Shown: positions 43,921-52,612 of the stretch, piece by piece
Layout: every line of letters starts with the position of its first letter
Numbering within the stretch: the stretch's first letter is position 1
From: Prevotella sp.
Lineage (GTDB): Bacteria > Bacteroidota > Bacteroidia > Bacteroidales > Bacteroidaceae
NCBI GenBank assembly: GCA_017541365.1
Contig: JAFXZF010000050.1
Span: 19,872 to 83,871, forward strand
Length of the DNA stretch: 64,000 nucleotides
Direction of reading: 5' to 3'
Made by a program: the position numbers and the translations under genes
Notes under the pieces: model-generated
The model's input: the letters and a program-made list of their open reading frames with translations, nothing else
What the model was told of the DNA's origin: nothing
Databases searched by the model: none

Positions 43921-43951
43921 TTTGTCATTTGCACTCGTTTTATTAACTTTG
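43921..43951 (+). promoter_or_regulatory. Promoter cassette copy 3
   Basis: TTTG (43921-43924), 19 bp, TAACTTTG (43944-43951). Shares TTTTGTCATTTGC and CTCGTTTTATTAACTTTGC with the pgi promoter, differing by one base between them. Confidence 0.75.
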
Positions 43952-43960
43952 CAATAAAAT

Positions 43961-44356
43961 ATGATTGGAATGACAAGGAACTGTAGATGGATAATAGCTG
44001 TAGTGCTATTTTTGGGGGTAGCACTGCTTGCCTGCTCGTGTGCAGGCAGCGAGACTAAGCCTGAGATAACCTCGGAGATGGCATTGGAAGGCGTGAGCAA
44101 CTACTGCCACAAGGAATATGATTGGAGCGCAGCAGAGGAGAATCCCTCCATCATGGGCATAGAGATGGGTGAAGAGACCGACACAACCTATCAAGTGGTG
44201 TTCCGCAGCTATACGGGGGCGTTGGTGAACTTCTATGTTGACAAAGCAAGTGGTACTACAAGAATGGAGGAATATGTTCCAGCACTCAATATAAAAGAGG
44301 AGACGGGGACTATCAATCTGTTCGATTATCTGGATAAAAGCGGTAATTTACTGTAA
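43961..44356 (+). CDS. Small lipoprotein of unknown function
   Basis: 131 residues. Basic start, hydrophobic stretch (WIIAVVLFLGVALLA) and lipobox LLAC or ACSC near residue 25 indicate a lipoprotein. The rest (about 100 residues) has no recognised domain; VVFRSYTGALVNFYVDKASGTTRMEEY suggests a small beta-rich fold. The ATG at 43961 is only about 5 bases after the predicted transcription start, so the ATG at 43970 is an alternative. It shares a promoter cassette with pgi and is followed after 12 bp by a DUF4421-like gene and then the T9SS block. Confidence 0.65.
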   Translation: MIGMTRNCRWIIAVVLFLGVALLACSCAGSETKPEITSEMALEGVSNYCHKEYDWSAAEENPSIMGIEMGEETDTTYQVVFRSYTGALVNFYVDKASGTTRMEEYVPALNIKEETGTINLFDYLDKSGNLL

Positions 44357-44368
44357 CTGCTATAGGCT

Positions 44369-45562
44369 ATGAATGAATTGAAGAAAAGATATGGCATAGC
44401 CTTACTCCTGTCGCTGTGCACGGTACTTCCGTGCGTGGCGGATGGCGGTGGTGTGATACCTGCCGTGACGGGTTTCATAGGTAAGGTGGGAACATTTATC
44501 GACTCAATGTCGGTGAGGGGGCTGGACCCTCACTATATCGAAGCTCCGAAGCATCCTTGGCAGGTGATACTGAGAGGCAACGTCAATGAGTCGTCGCTCG
44601 CGATGAACTCCTCGATAGCTCATGCGGAGGAGATCCTGCCCCTCATGACGGGTTATCTGACTTGGGAACCGCGCATCAAGACCAATCCTGCAACGTACCT
44701 CGGTGTATGGGCTGGATATAGAGGGTATGGGTTGGGCTACTCTTGGAACGTGGGTGGCGACAAGGGACGCATACTGACCTTAGGTGCTACAGGAGGTTGC
44801 TATGGGGTGAACCTGCGCATACATTGGTTTGATAATGATGAGCCACAGGTGAGGACGAAAGGAACTGCGCTGATGGAGTTTGACGAGGCTGGCAACCCTG
44901 TCTTTGCTCCTATGGAGTACAATGGTATGGTAGAAATAGGTAGCCCCATCAAGACGCGTGTGCTATTTCTCGATGGCTATTACCTTTTTAATAAGAGATG
45001 CTCATATGCTGCTGCCTACGACCAGAGTGTGATACAGAAACGCTCGGCAGGGTCGTTGATGGCAGGTGCTATGTACACCCATTCCTCCACGAAGTATGAT
45101 GAGAATATCAATGCTGACTTCATATTGCTGATGGGGGATATTGGTGCGATAAAGTCAGACCAGATAGGTGTCGGTGTGGGATATATCTATAACTGGGTAC
45201 CTGCCAAGGGACTGCTCATCAGTGCCATGGCAATACCGATGCTGACATTCTACAATCACCATAAGATATGGTGTTATGACTCTAACCTGAAAGACCTGGT
45301 GGACCAAGGTGGATGGGAAGAGTTTATTGAGATGCCTGATGAGGATTATCGTATAAGGGAGGCTGAGAAAGATCATATCGTCAGCAAGAACTCTAACATC
45401 AAACTGAGCTACGATGCTCGCCTGTCTGTCACCTACGAATGGAATAGCCGTATGTTTATCAATGCCTACGGACAGTTTAACAGTTTTGGATTCAGACTAG
45501 ACAATATAAGCGGTCGCCTGAACGATTGGTATATAAATGCATCCTTGGGGGTGAGACTGTAA
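44369..45562 (+). CDS. DUF4421-like outer-membrane protein
   Basis: 397 residues with a signal peptide (about 1-24, ending CVADGG). Amphipathic beta strands run throughout and the protein ends in NASLGVRL, a barrel-like last strand. LDPHYIEAPKHPWQVILRG near residue 53 resembles the opening of the Bacteroidota family DUF4421. Function unknown. Cotranscribed with the small lipoprotein and separated from porP by a terminator, so it is probably not part of the secretion machine itself. Confidence 0.6.
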   Translation: MNELKKRYGIALLLSLCTVLPCVADGGGVIPAVTGFIGKVGTFIDSMSVRGLDPHYIEAPKHPWQVILRGNVNESSLAMNSSIAHAEEILPLMTGYLTWEPRIKTNPATYLGVWAGYRGYGLGYSWNVGGDKGRILTLGATGGCYGVNLRIHWFDNDEPQVRTKGTALMEFDEAGNPVFAPMEYNGMVEIGSPIKTRVLFLDGYYLFNKRCSYAAAYDQSVIQKRSAGSLMAGAMYTHSSTKYDENINADFILLMGDIGAIKSDQIGVGVGYIYNWVPAKGLLISAMAIPMLTFYNHHKIWCYDSNLKDLVDQGGWEEFIEMPDEDYRIREAEKDHIVSKNSNIKLSYDARLSVTYEWNSRMFINAYGQFNSFGFRLDNISGRLNDWYINASLGVRL

Positions 45563-45601
45563 TCGCCTCCTCTTTTTAAGGGTTTTTAACAATAGAAGCA
45601 G

Positions 45602-45630
45602 AGGGAACGTGAAATAATTACGTTCCTTTT
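45602..45630 (+). terminator. Terminator between the DUF4421-like gene and porP
   Basis: GGAACGT (45604-45610) pairs with ACGTTCC (45620-45626), followed by four T. Confidence 0.65.
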
Positions 45631-45647
45631 GCGTTTGTTAAGGTGTG

Positions 45648-46589
45648 ATGAAGTGTAAAGCTATCATACTGGCAGCCTTGGTAGCACTGGTCTCGCAGAG
45701 GGCTGGGGCACAGTATGATGCGTACTTCTCGCACTACTTTGACATGCAGACGGCATATAACCCTGCTGCGGCGGGAAAGGAGTCGAAGATCAATGTGACG
45801 GGAGCGTATGCTATGGCTCTGTCGGGCTTTGAGAATGCACCGACGACGGCATATATATCGGGCGACATGCCGTTTTATTTCATGAACAGCGTACACGGTG
45901 TGGGACTGCAGCTGTGGAGCGACAAGACGGGACTTCACACGCGCCAGGCTATCGACGCACAGTATGCCCTGCGTAAGCAACTGGGTGGCGGATGGCTGTC
46001 AGTGGGCGTGCAGGCTGGACTGCTCAATATGAAGTTTGAGGGTTCTAAGGTCGATGTGATAGATACTGATGACCCAGTATTTAAAAGCAAGAGCGACGTG
46101 GACGGCAATGCACTGGACCTGGGCGTGGGACTGCTCTACCAGAGACGGAACTGGTATGTGGGCATATCGGGACAGCACGTGACGAGCCCGCAGGTGACGC
46201 TGGGAGAGGTGTATAAGTATGACGTGGCAGCGACATGGTACTTGCATGGAGGTATGGACTTTCAGTTGCGTCACCCGCTGCTCAAGGTCTCAACGTCGGC
46301 GATAGTGCGCACTGATGGCGTGACATATCGTGGTGATGTGACGGGAAGGCTCATCTATTCGTATGACAACAGGATGTTCTACGGAGGTGTGACATATAGT
46401 CCCACAAACTCGGTGACAGCATTGTTGGGAGCCAACTTCCACGGCGTGGTGGTGGGATATTCTTATGAGTTTTACACCAACGGCATAGACCTCAAGAATG
46501 GAACGCACGAGCTGTTTGTAGGGTATCAGACGGATATAGAGCTCACAAAGAAAGGCAAGAACCGACACCAGACGACAAGGACGCTGTAG
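45648..46589 (+). CDS. porP: PorP/SprF family T9SS membrane protein
   Basis: 313 residues from the ATG at 45648. Signal peptide to about residue 22 (RAGAQ), then the PorP/SprF opening YDAYFSHYFDMQTAYNPAAA, which is diagnostic of the family, and repeated beta strands of a 14-strand barrel ending near GYQTDIELTKKG. Family knowledge: PorP/SprF proteins are outer-membrane barrels that anchor the PorK/N ring or hold cargo at the cell surface. First gene of porPKLMN. Confidence 0.93.
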   Translation: MKCKAIILAALVALVSQRAGAQYDAYFSHYFDMQTAYNPAAAGKESKINVTGAYAMALSGFENAPTTAYISGDMPFYFMNSVHGVGLQLWSDKTGLHTRQAIDAQYALRKQLGGGWLSVGVQAGLLNMKFEGSKVDVIDTDDPVFKSKSDVDGNALDLGVGLLYQRRNWYVGISGQHVTSPQVTLGEVYKYDVAATWYLHGGMDFQLRHPLLKVSTSAIVRTDGVTYRGDVTGRLIYSYDNRMFYGGVTYSPTNSVTALLGANFHGVVVGYSYEFYTNGIDLKNGTHELFVGYQTDIELTKKGKNRHQTTRTL

Positions 46590-46628
46590 CGGTTATTCGC
46601 TAAAGCTCATCTCTTCGAGTCACAGTTC

Positions 46629-46649
46629 ATAGATAATAGATAAAAGATA
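46629..46649. repeat. Three ATAGATA heptamers before porK
   Basis: ATAGATA, ATAGATA, AAAGATA, ending 4 bases before the porK ATG. Confidence 0.65.
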
Positions 46650-46653
46650 GATA

Positions 46654-48108
46654 ATGAGAAAATTCTTAATTCTTAATTCAACATTCGTAATAGTGTTGTT
46701 GCTACTTACCTCCTGCTTCGGCGGTAAGATGACGCAGACATCGCAAGGCGGAGAGGTGACGGGACGTAGCACAGGCAGAGGCTTTCAGGAGCCTACGCCG
46801 TACGGCATGACGTTGATAAATCGCGGATTCCTCAAGATGGGTATCGAGAAAGAGGACTCCCTGTGGGGTAAGATTACGCCTACGAAGGACATCTCTGTCG
46901 ATGGTTTCTGGATGGATGAGTACGAGGTGACAAACGCAAAGTACCGCCAGTTTGTGATGTGGGTACGCGACAGCATACTGCGTACTCGCCTCGCCGACCC
47001 TGCATATGGAGGCGATGAGACCTACATGATAGCGGAGGATAAGAACGGTGACCCTGTGACACCTCATCTCAACTGGAAGAAGAACCTGCCCCGCAAGCCC
47101 AACGAGGACGAGCAGCGTGCCATAGAGAGCCTTTATATAACCAACCCCGTAACGGGAGAGAAACTGCTGGATGCCAGTCAGATGAACTACCGCTACGAGA
47201 TATACGACTACGTGACGGCTGCCCTGCGCCGCAACCGCCTCGTGGCAGCGGAACGCGACCTCAATACCGACCATGCTGTCAACGAGAATGAGGTGGTGAT
47301 GATATCCAAGGATACGGCATACATCGATGATGAGGGTAGGATAGTGCGCGAGACGATAAACCGTCCGCTGTCTGGTCCGTGGGACTTCCTCAATACGTAC
47401 ATTGTTAATATATATCCTGATACTACCTGTTGGGTGAATGACTTCACCAACAGCGACAACGAGATGTACCTCAGAAACTACTTCTCTAACCCCACGTACA
47501 ACGAATATCCTGTGGTGGGTGTAACATGGGAGCAGGCTAATGCCTTCTGTGCATGGCGTACCGACTACCTGCTGAAGGGACTGGCTGGTGCAGCACGCTA
47601 CATACAGCGCTACCGTCTGCCTACTGAGGCGGAGTGGGAGTATGCGGCTCGTGGCAAGGACGGCACGGAGTTCCCATGGGAGAACCAAGACGTGAAGAAC
47701 GGCGACGGATGCTTCTATGCCAACTTCAAACCTGACCGCGGCAACTACACTAAGGATGGCAACCTCATCACATCGAAGACTGGCATATACTCAGCCAATA
47801 GCAACGGTCTCTATGATATGGCAGGCAATGTGGCAGAATGGACTTCAACCATTTACACAGAGGCTGGCGTGGAAGCCATGAACGACTTCAACCCTCAGTT
47901 GGAGTACAAGGCAGCAAAGGAAGACCCCTATCGCCTAAAGAAAAAGAGCGTGCGCGGAGGCTCGTGGAAAGATCCTGAAAGCTACATACGCTCTGCATGG
48001 CGCTCATGGGAATACCAGAACCAGCCACGCTCCTACATCGGTTTCCGCTGCGTGCGCTCATTGGCAAGCTCTGCCAGCCTCAATGCTAAGGGAAGGAAGA
48101 AGAGATGA
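46654..48108 (+). CDS. porK: T9SS ring lipoprotein PorK/GldK
   Basis: 484 residues. Lipoprotein signal with lipobox LLTSC (Cys about 21); part of its hydrophobic core is encoded by AATTCTT heptamers (46661-46681). The body is a formylglycine-generating-enzyme-like (sulfatase-modifying factor) fold: VDGFWMDEYEVTNAKYRQF (about 86), RLPTEAEWEYAARG (about 327), NGLYDMAGNVAEWTS (about 386) and VRGGSWKDPESYIRSAWR. Family knowledge: PorK forms a large periplasmic ring with PorN under the outer membrane; it is not catalytic. Confidence 0.95.
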   Translation: MRKFLILNSTFVIVLLLLTSCFGGKMTQTSQGGEVTGRSTGRGFQEPTPYGMTLINRGFLKMGIEKEDSLWGKITPTKDISVDGFWMDEYEVTNAKYRQFVMWVRDSILRTRLADPAYGGDETYMIAEDKNGDPVTPHLNWKKNLPRKPNEDEQRAIESLYITNPVTGEKLLDASQMNYRYEIYDYVTAALRRNRLVAAERDLNTDHAVNENEVVMISKDTAYIDDEGRIVRETINRPLSGPWDFLNTYIVNIYPDTTCWVNDFTNSDNEMYLRNYFSNPTYNEYPVVGVTWEQANAFCAWRTDYLLKGLAGAARYIQRYRLPTEAEWEYAARGKDGTEFPWENQDVKNGDGCFYANFKPDRGNYTKDGNLITSKTGIYSANSNGLYDMAGNVAEWTSTIYTEAGVEAMNDFNPQLEYKAAKEDPYRLKKKSVRGGSWKDPESYIRSAWRSWEYQNQPRSYIGFRCVRSLASSASLNAKGRKKR

Positions 48109-48127
48109 TAATCAATTCAAATTGACG

Positions 48128-48159
48128 AGTTAACAAGTTGACAAGTTGACAAGTTGATA
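48128..48159. repeat. Four AGTTGACA octamers between porK and porL
   Basis: AGTTAACA, AGTTGACA, AGTTGACA, AGTTGATA in 8-bp phase. Confidence 0.85.
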
Positions 48160-48194
48160 GGAATCATAATTCGTAAACTCGCAAATTAGATAAC

Positions 48195-49088
48195 ATGCCT
48201 ACAAAATATAGTAAAATAAACTTTATCTACTTCATGCAGAAGTGGATGGATAGCGTACCAGGACAGACTTTCCTCAACTACGCTTACTCATGGGGTGCAG
48301 CAGTGGTAATACTTGGTACACTGTTTAAGTTGACCCACCTGCCTGGTGCCAACCTGATGTTGTTTATCGGTATGGGTACGGAGGTGTTTGTGTTCTTCAT
48401 CTCGGCCTTCGACCGTCCGTTTGACAAGTCAACTATCGATATGACACTGGACAACCACATGTCTGACGAGGTGATAGAAGAGGTGGCTGAGGCTCCCTTT
48501 GCAGAACCCGTCGTGCATCCACAGCCTGCCGTTGCTGCGGCTGTGGCACAACCTGTTGGCGCTGCGACTTCTCAGTCAGCAGTGATTCCTGGTGGCACCA
48601 TAATTATTGGTAATGGCAATATGCCTGTACACAGTGAAGCAGGTGACAGCAAGCCAGCAGAACCCATCAAGTTTAATGAGCCTGAGGTTGAGAATGAAAC
48701 GACCGCTTTGCCTGATGCAGGAGAGAGTAGGGGAGTGGTTTCTATCGGGGCTCCTGCTCCTGCCGTATCTGTCGCTACAGCAGAGGCTATGGAGACTGCT
48801 ACCACTGCTTATGTAGAGCGTCTCGAACAACTCAACGAGACACTGCAGAAGGTGGAACAGCTCAGTGCACGACTGGCTACCGATAGCGAGGAGATGGAGA
48901 ACCTCAACCGTACGCTGACAGGTATAGCACGTGTATATGAGATGCAGCTCAAGTCTGCCTCACAACAGATTACTACACAAGATTCTATCAACGAGCAGAC
49001 ACAGATAATGGCTGATAAGATTAAGGAACTCAACGCTATCTATGCCCGTATGATTGAGGCAATGACAACAAATATGCCGAAGGCATAG
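48195..49088 (+). CDS. porL: T9SS inner-membrane motor protein PorL/GldL
   Basis: 297 residues. Two N-terminal transmembrane helices (about residues 24-44 and 51-72), the first holding WGAAVVILGTLFKLTHLPGA and the second GMGTEVFVFFISAF with a membrane Glu. A Pro/Ala-rich linker follows and a coiled-coil region occupies the last 100 residues. Family knowledge: a GldL pentamer around a GldM dimer is the proton-driven motor for T9SS and gliding. Upstream and downstream spacers are repeat-filled. Confidence 0.94.
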   Translation: MPTKYSKINFIYFMQKWMDSVPGQTFLNYAYSWGAAVVILGTLFKLTHLPGANLMLFIGMGTEVFVFFISAFDRPFDKSTIDMTLDNHMSDEVIEEVAEAPFAEPVVHPQPAVAAAVAQPVGAATSQSAVIPGGTIIIGNGNMPVHSEAGDSKPAEPIKFNEPEVENETTALPDAGESRGVVSIGAPAPAVSVATAEAMETATTAYVERLEQLNETLQKVEQLSARLATDSEEMENLNRTLTGIARVYEMQLKSASQQITTQDSINEQTQIMADKIKELNAIYARMIEAMTTNMPKA

Positions 49089-49174
49089 CAGTTCAATAGT
49101 TAGAAAAGTTCAATAGTACCTTTGAACCAGCGAAGCGGCTTGAACCTTTGAACCTCTTGAACAAAAAAGGAATA

Positions 49175-50725
49175 ATGGCAATAAAGAAAAAACCGATATC
49201 TCCCCGCCAAAAGATGATCAACCTCATGTATGTGGTGTTGATGGCGCTGTTGGCAATGAACGTCTCTACGGAGGTGCTCAACGGTTTCTCCATAGTAGAG
49301 GAGGGACTGTCACGCTCTACGGATAATGCGACAAAGGAGAACAACGGCATATATATGGACTTCGACACCCAGATGAAGGCAAACCCACAGAAGACACGTC
49401 AGTGGTATGCCAAGGCGCAGGAGGTGAAGAAGATGAGTGACGAACTCTATAACTTTGCCGAAGAACTGAAGGTCGCAATAGTGAAAGAGGCTGACGGCAA
49501 GGATGGCGACGTACACAATATACAGAATAAGGAAGACCTTGAGGCCGCCTCTCAGGTGATGCTATCGCCAGGCAGAGGTAAGGGTCCCAAACTGCAGAAG
49601 ATGATAGAGGACTATCGCACCAATTGCATAAAACTCCTCAATGATGAACGCCTGCAGAAGATAATCAACAATAACCTCTCCACTGAGGTGTCACCCAAGG
49701 CAAAGGCACTAGGCAAGGGCTGGCAGGAGTATATGTTTGAGGATATGCCTGTGGCAGCAGCCGTGACCCTGCTCTCAAAACTGCAGAACGACGTGCGCTA
49801 TGCCGAGGGAGAGGTGCTCCACACACTGGTGAGCAATATAGACCTTAAGGATATCCGCGTCAACAAACTCTCAGCTTTCGTGATACCTAATGCACAGACT
49901 GTGGTGCGAGGCGACAAGTTCTCCGCACAGATAGTGATGGCGGCGATTGACACCACCCAGCAGCCGGAGATATACATAGGTGGCAGACAGGTGAACCTTC
50001 GCAATAATACGTATGAGTTTGTTGCAGGCAAGACGGGTGACTTCACCCTTGCAGGCTATATGACGATGAAGGATGGTAGTGGCGAGGTCATCAAGCGCGA
50101 CTTCTCACAGAAATACACTGTTGTCGATCCCTCGGCGACAGTCTCTGCCGACCTCATGAACGTGCTCTACGCTGGTTTCAGCAATCCTATATCTGTCAGC
50201 ATCCCTGGCGTGCCCCTCAACAAGGTGGTGGCAACCATGAGTGGCGGTTCACTGACACCTACCTCGGCAGGCCATTATATCGCACGCCCCAATGCTGTAG
50301 GACAGGATGTCACCATCAGCGTGTCAAGCACGCAGACAGGCAAGCCCGTCACCATGGGACAGTTCACCTTCCACGTAAGGAAACTGCCTGACCCAACGGC
50401 CTACATACAGGTGGGCGACAACCGTTTCCGTGGCGGTGGTCTCGCCAAGGCATCACTGCTTGGAGCCAGTGGCATACGTGCCGCCATCGATGACGGACTG
50501 CTCGACATAGAGTTCAAGGTGACAGGCTTCGAGGCTGTCTTCTTCGACAATATGGGTAATGCGGTGCCCATCGTCAGTGATGGCTCGCACTTCTCTGGTC
50601 GTCAGCAGGAGACATTCCGCAAACTATCACGTCAGAAACGTTTCTATATATCCAGAATACATGCGGTGGGACCTGACGGCATAGCACGCACCCTGCCATC
50701 GGCAATGGAGATAGTGGTGAAGTAA
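49175..50725 (+). CDS. porM: T9SS motor/periplasmic protein PorM/GldM
   Basis: 516 residues from the ATG at 49175; an upstream in-frame TTG lies inside a repeat. KKKPISPRQKMINLMYVVLM plus ALLAMNVSTEVLNGF forms the single transmembrane helix (about residues 15-35) typical of GldM, followed by a coiled coil and four periplasmic domains; the last has VGPDGIARTLPSAMEIVVK. Family knowledge: it links the GldL motor to the PorK/N ring. One helix only and no signal cleavage, as in the family. Confidence 0.95.
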   Translation: MAIKKKPISPRQKMINLMYVVLMALLAMNVSTEVLNGFSIVEEGLSRSTDNATKENNGIYMDFDTQMKANPQKTRQWYAKAQEVKKMSDELYNFAEELKVAIVKEADGKDGDVHNIQNKEDLEAASQVMLSPGRGKGPKLQKMIEDYRTNCIKLLNDERLQKIINNNLSTEVSPKAKALGKGWQEYMFEDMPVAAAVTLLSKLQNDVRYAEGEVLHTLVSNIDLKDIRVNKLSAFVIPNAQTVVRGDKFSAQIVMAAIDTTQQPEIYIGGRQVNLRNNTYEFVAGKTGDFTLAGYMTMKDGSGEVIKRDFSQKYTVVDPSATVSADLMNVLYAGFSNPISVSIPGVPLNKVVATMSGGSLTPTSAGHYIARPNAVGQDVTISVSSTQTGKPVTMGQFTFHVRKLPDPTAYIQVGDNRFRGGGLAKASLLGASGIRAAIDDGLLDIEFKVTGFEAVFFDNMGNAVPIVSDGSHFSGRQQETFRKLSRQKRFYISRIHAVGPDGIARTLPSAMEIVVK

Positions 50726-50731
50726 AAAAAA

Positions 50732-50763
50732 CGACATAACGTAATATCGACATATCGAAATAT
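50732..50763. repeat. Four CGAnATAT octamers between porM and porN
   Basis: CGACATAA, CGTAATAT, CGACATAT, CGAAATAT; the final AT belongs to the porN ATG. Related octamers form a longer array at 52517-52571. Confidence 0.8.
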
Positions 50764-51820
50764 GAAGAATTTCAATAACATATTGTTAACGTTAGCGTTG
50801 ACGTTAGCGTTCAGCCTCGCGGCTGAGGCTCAGCCCCAGGCACGCCGTGTTCAGCAGACACAGCAGCAGAAGAGTCAGGCGAGTAGCCTCACTACCAGGG
50901 CTCAGATATCCTACCCCACTGCCCAGCAGATGAAGGAAGATGTGGTGTGGCGTCGTGATATATACCGCGAACTCGACCTCATGCAGGGAGCTAACTCTGG
51001 CATGTACTATCCCGTGGAGCCAGTGGGAAGTCAGATGAACCTCTTTACCTACCTCTTCAAACTCGTGTTGTCTGGTCAGGTAAAGGCTTACGAGTACCGT
51101 CTCGACGGCAACGAGTCGTTTGAGGCTGATGCTCAAGTCAAGCCACTCACCCTTCTCGATAACTACCATATCTACTACGAGAAGAAGGACGGCAGGCTCA
51201 AACTCGACAACTCCGATATACCATCACGTGAGGTGAAGTCCTACTATATCAAGGAGTCCGCTTACTACGACCAGAACTCCGCCACCTTCCACAACAAGGT
51301 CATTGCCCTCTGTCCCATCATGAGCCGTGAGGACGATTTCGGCGACGGTGCCAGCAAGTACCCACTCTTCTGGGTTAAGTATGACGACGTGGCACCCTTC
51401 CTCACCAAGCAGACCATCATGACCAGCGATCTCAACAACGCTGCTACGATGAGCATGGACGACTACTTCGTCAAGAACATGTATCAGGGCAAGATATACA
51501 AGACCAACAATATGCTGGGTCAGACCCTCGCCCAATACTGTCCCACCGACTCTGCTATGGCTAAGGAACAGAAGAAGATTGAGGCTGAACTCATAGCATT
51601 TGAGAAGAATATATGGGGCGACCAGGCGAAAAAGGATAGCCTTGACTCCATCGCTAAGGCGCTCAAGGATAATCCCAAGGCAGCCCGAAAGGCAGCCAAG
51701 GCAAACCGCCGTGCAGTGGGTAGCAGTGGCACCGTATCCAAGAAGCCTAAATCATCAAGTTCCGCTTCTGCTTCATCAGGTTCTTCTGCCCGTGTCAGCG
51801 TAAGGAGACAGAGGCATTAA
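50762..51820 (+). CDS. porN: T9SS ring protein PorN/GldN
   Basis: 352 residues. The signal peptide core LLTLALTLAF is encoded by tandem hexamers (50785-50808: GTTAAC, GTTAGC, GTTGAC, GTTAGC). After cleavage near AEAQ, the GldN blocks VVWRRDIYRELDL and MYYPVEPVGSQMNLFTYLFKL (about residues 60-95) and YPLFWVKYDDV (about 200) are present. The last 60 residues are basic and Ser-rich. Family knowledge: forms the periplasmic ring with PorK. It closes the porPKLMN set. Confidence 0.95.
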   Translation: MKNFNNILLTLALTLAFSLAAEAQPQARRVQQTQQQKSQASSLTTRAQISYPTAQQMKEDVVWRRDIYRELDLMQGANSGMYYPVEPVGSQMNLFTYLFKLVLSGQVKAYEYRLDGNESFEADAQVKPLTLLDNYHIYYEKKDGRLKLDNSDIPSREVKSYYIKESAYYDQNSATFHNKVIALCPIMSREDDFGDGASKYPLFWVKYDDVAPFLTKQTIMTSDLNNAATMSMDDYFVKNMYQGKIYKTNNMLGQTLAQYCPTDSAMAKEQKKIEAELIAFEKNIWGDQAKKDSLDSIAKALKDNPKAARKAAKANRRAVGSSGTVSKKPKSSSSASASSGSSARVSVRRQRH

Positions 51821-51829
51821 TAGCATGAT

Positions 51830-51864
51830 GTATAAAATATAGTGTATAAAGTATAAAGTTTATT
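51830..51864. repeat. Five GTATAAA-type heptamers between porN and the OMP gene
   Basis: GTATAAA, ATATAGT, GTATAAA, GTATAAA, GTTTATT in 7-bp phase, ending 4 bases before the ATG at 51869. Confidence 0.8.
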
Positions 51865-51868
51865 GCTT

Positions 51869-52495
51869 ATGAAGAAAATTTTATCTACAATCGCTGTGGC
51901 AGCTGTGATGCTGGTTATGGTAATGCCTGCTGAGGCGCAGGTGAAGTTTGGTGTGCGCGCAGGTGCAAACCTCGTAAACATGAAAATTTCTGATGGTATA
52001 GACAATCTCAAAGGCAACAACCGTGCAGGCTTCTATGTAGGTCCAACGGTGAAATTCACCCTGCCTATCGTGGGTCTCGGTGTTGATGCTTCAGCACTCT
52101 ATGACCAGCGTACCTCTGAGGTGTCTTACGAGGGCAAGACAGAGTCACTCACCGCACGTGCTATCACCATCCCTGTAAATGTACGCTATGGCATAGGTTT
52201 GGGTGGTGTTGCTGACATATTCGCTTTCGCAGGTCCACAGGTGGCTTTCAATATCTCTAAGGACAAGAGCCTTTATAATAATGTGAGTGACTGGACATGG
52301 AAGTCAAGCAGTTTCTCTGTCAACGTAGGTATCGGTGCTACCATCCTCAGCAAGGTCGAGGTAAAGGCGAACTACAACATCGCTTGCGGCAAGACGGGTG
52401 AGGCAACTTATCAGGATGCAACAGCGGCAGTCGTGAAGTCTGCCTTCAAGAGCAAGTACAACTCTTGGCAGCTCGGTGTAGCTTACTATTTCTAA
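51869..52495 (+). CDS. Outer-membrane beta-barrel protein (OMP_b-brl_2-like)
   Basis: 208 residues from the ATG at 51869 (a TTG six bases earlier belongs to a heptamer). Signal peptide to about residue 23 (PAEAQ), then KFGVRAGANLVNMKI, the usual opening of the eight-strand porin family PF13568, and a final strand LGVAYYF with C-terminal Phe. Similar small barrels often follow or accompany T9SS genes, but a direct role is not shown. A terminator follows at 52578-52600. Confidence 0.8.
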   Translation: MKKILSTIAVAAVMLVMVMPAEAQVKFGVRAGANLVNMKISDGIDNLKGNNRAGFYVGPTVKFTLPIVGLGVDASALYDQRTSEVSYEGKTESLTARAITIPVNVRYGIGLGGVADIFAFAGPQVAFNISKDKSLYNNVSDWTWKSSSFSVNVGIGATILSKVEVKANYNIACGKTGEATYQDATAAVVKSAFKSKYNSWQLGVAYYF

Positions 52496-52516
52496 GTTGA
52501 AAGAGGTTGATATGCC

Positions 52517-52571
52517 GTTATAACGACATAACGAATAACGATATAACGATATAACGAAATTTCGATACAAA
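52517..52571. repeat. Seven CGATATAA-type units after the OMP gene
   Basis: CGTTATAA, CGACATAA, CGAATAA, CGATATAA, CGATATAA, CGAAATTT, CGATACAA; 8-bp phase except one 7-bp unit. Confidence 0.8.
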
Positions 52572-52577
52572 GTATAA

Positions 52578-52600
52578 GCCCTGGCTCATCGAGTCAGGGC
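52578..52600. terminator. Bidirectional terminator OMP / ROK
   Basis: GCCCTGGCTC pairs with GAGTCAGGGC with one mismatch and a three-base loop; a T-run follows at 52608-52614 on the plus strand. It serves the convergent ends of the T9SS block and the proBA-murF-ROK unit. Confidence 0.75.
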
Positions 52601-52612
52601 TGTGTTGTTTTT

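Noticed and set aside
46702..47688. A 328-residue minus-strand open frame inside porK
   Set aside because: Antisense shadow of a gene with conserved FGE-fold motifs; no domain of its own.
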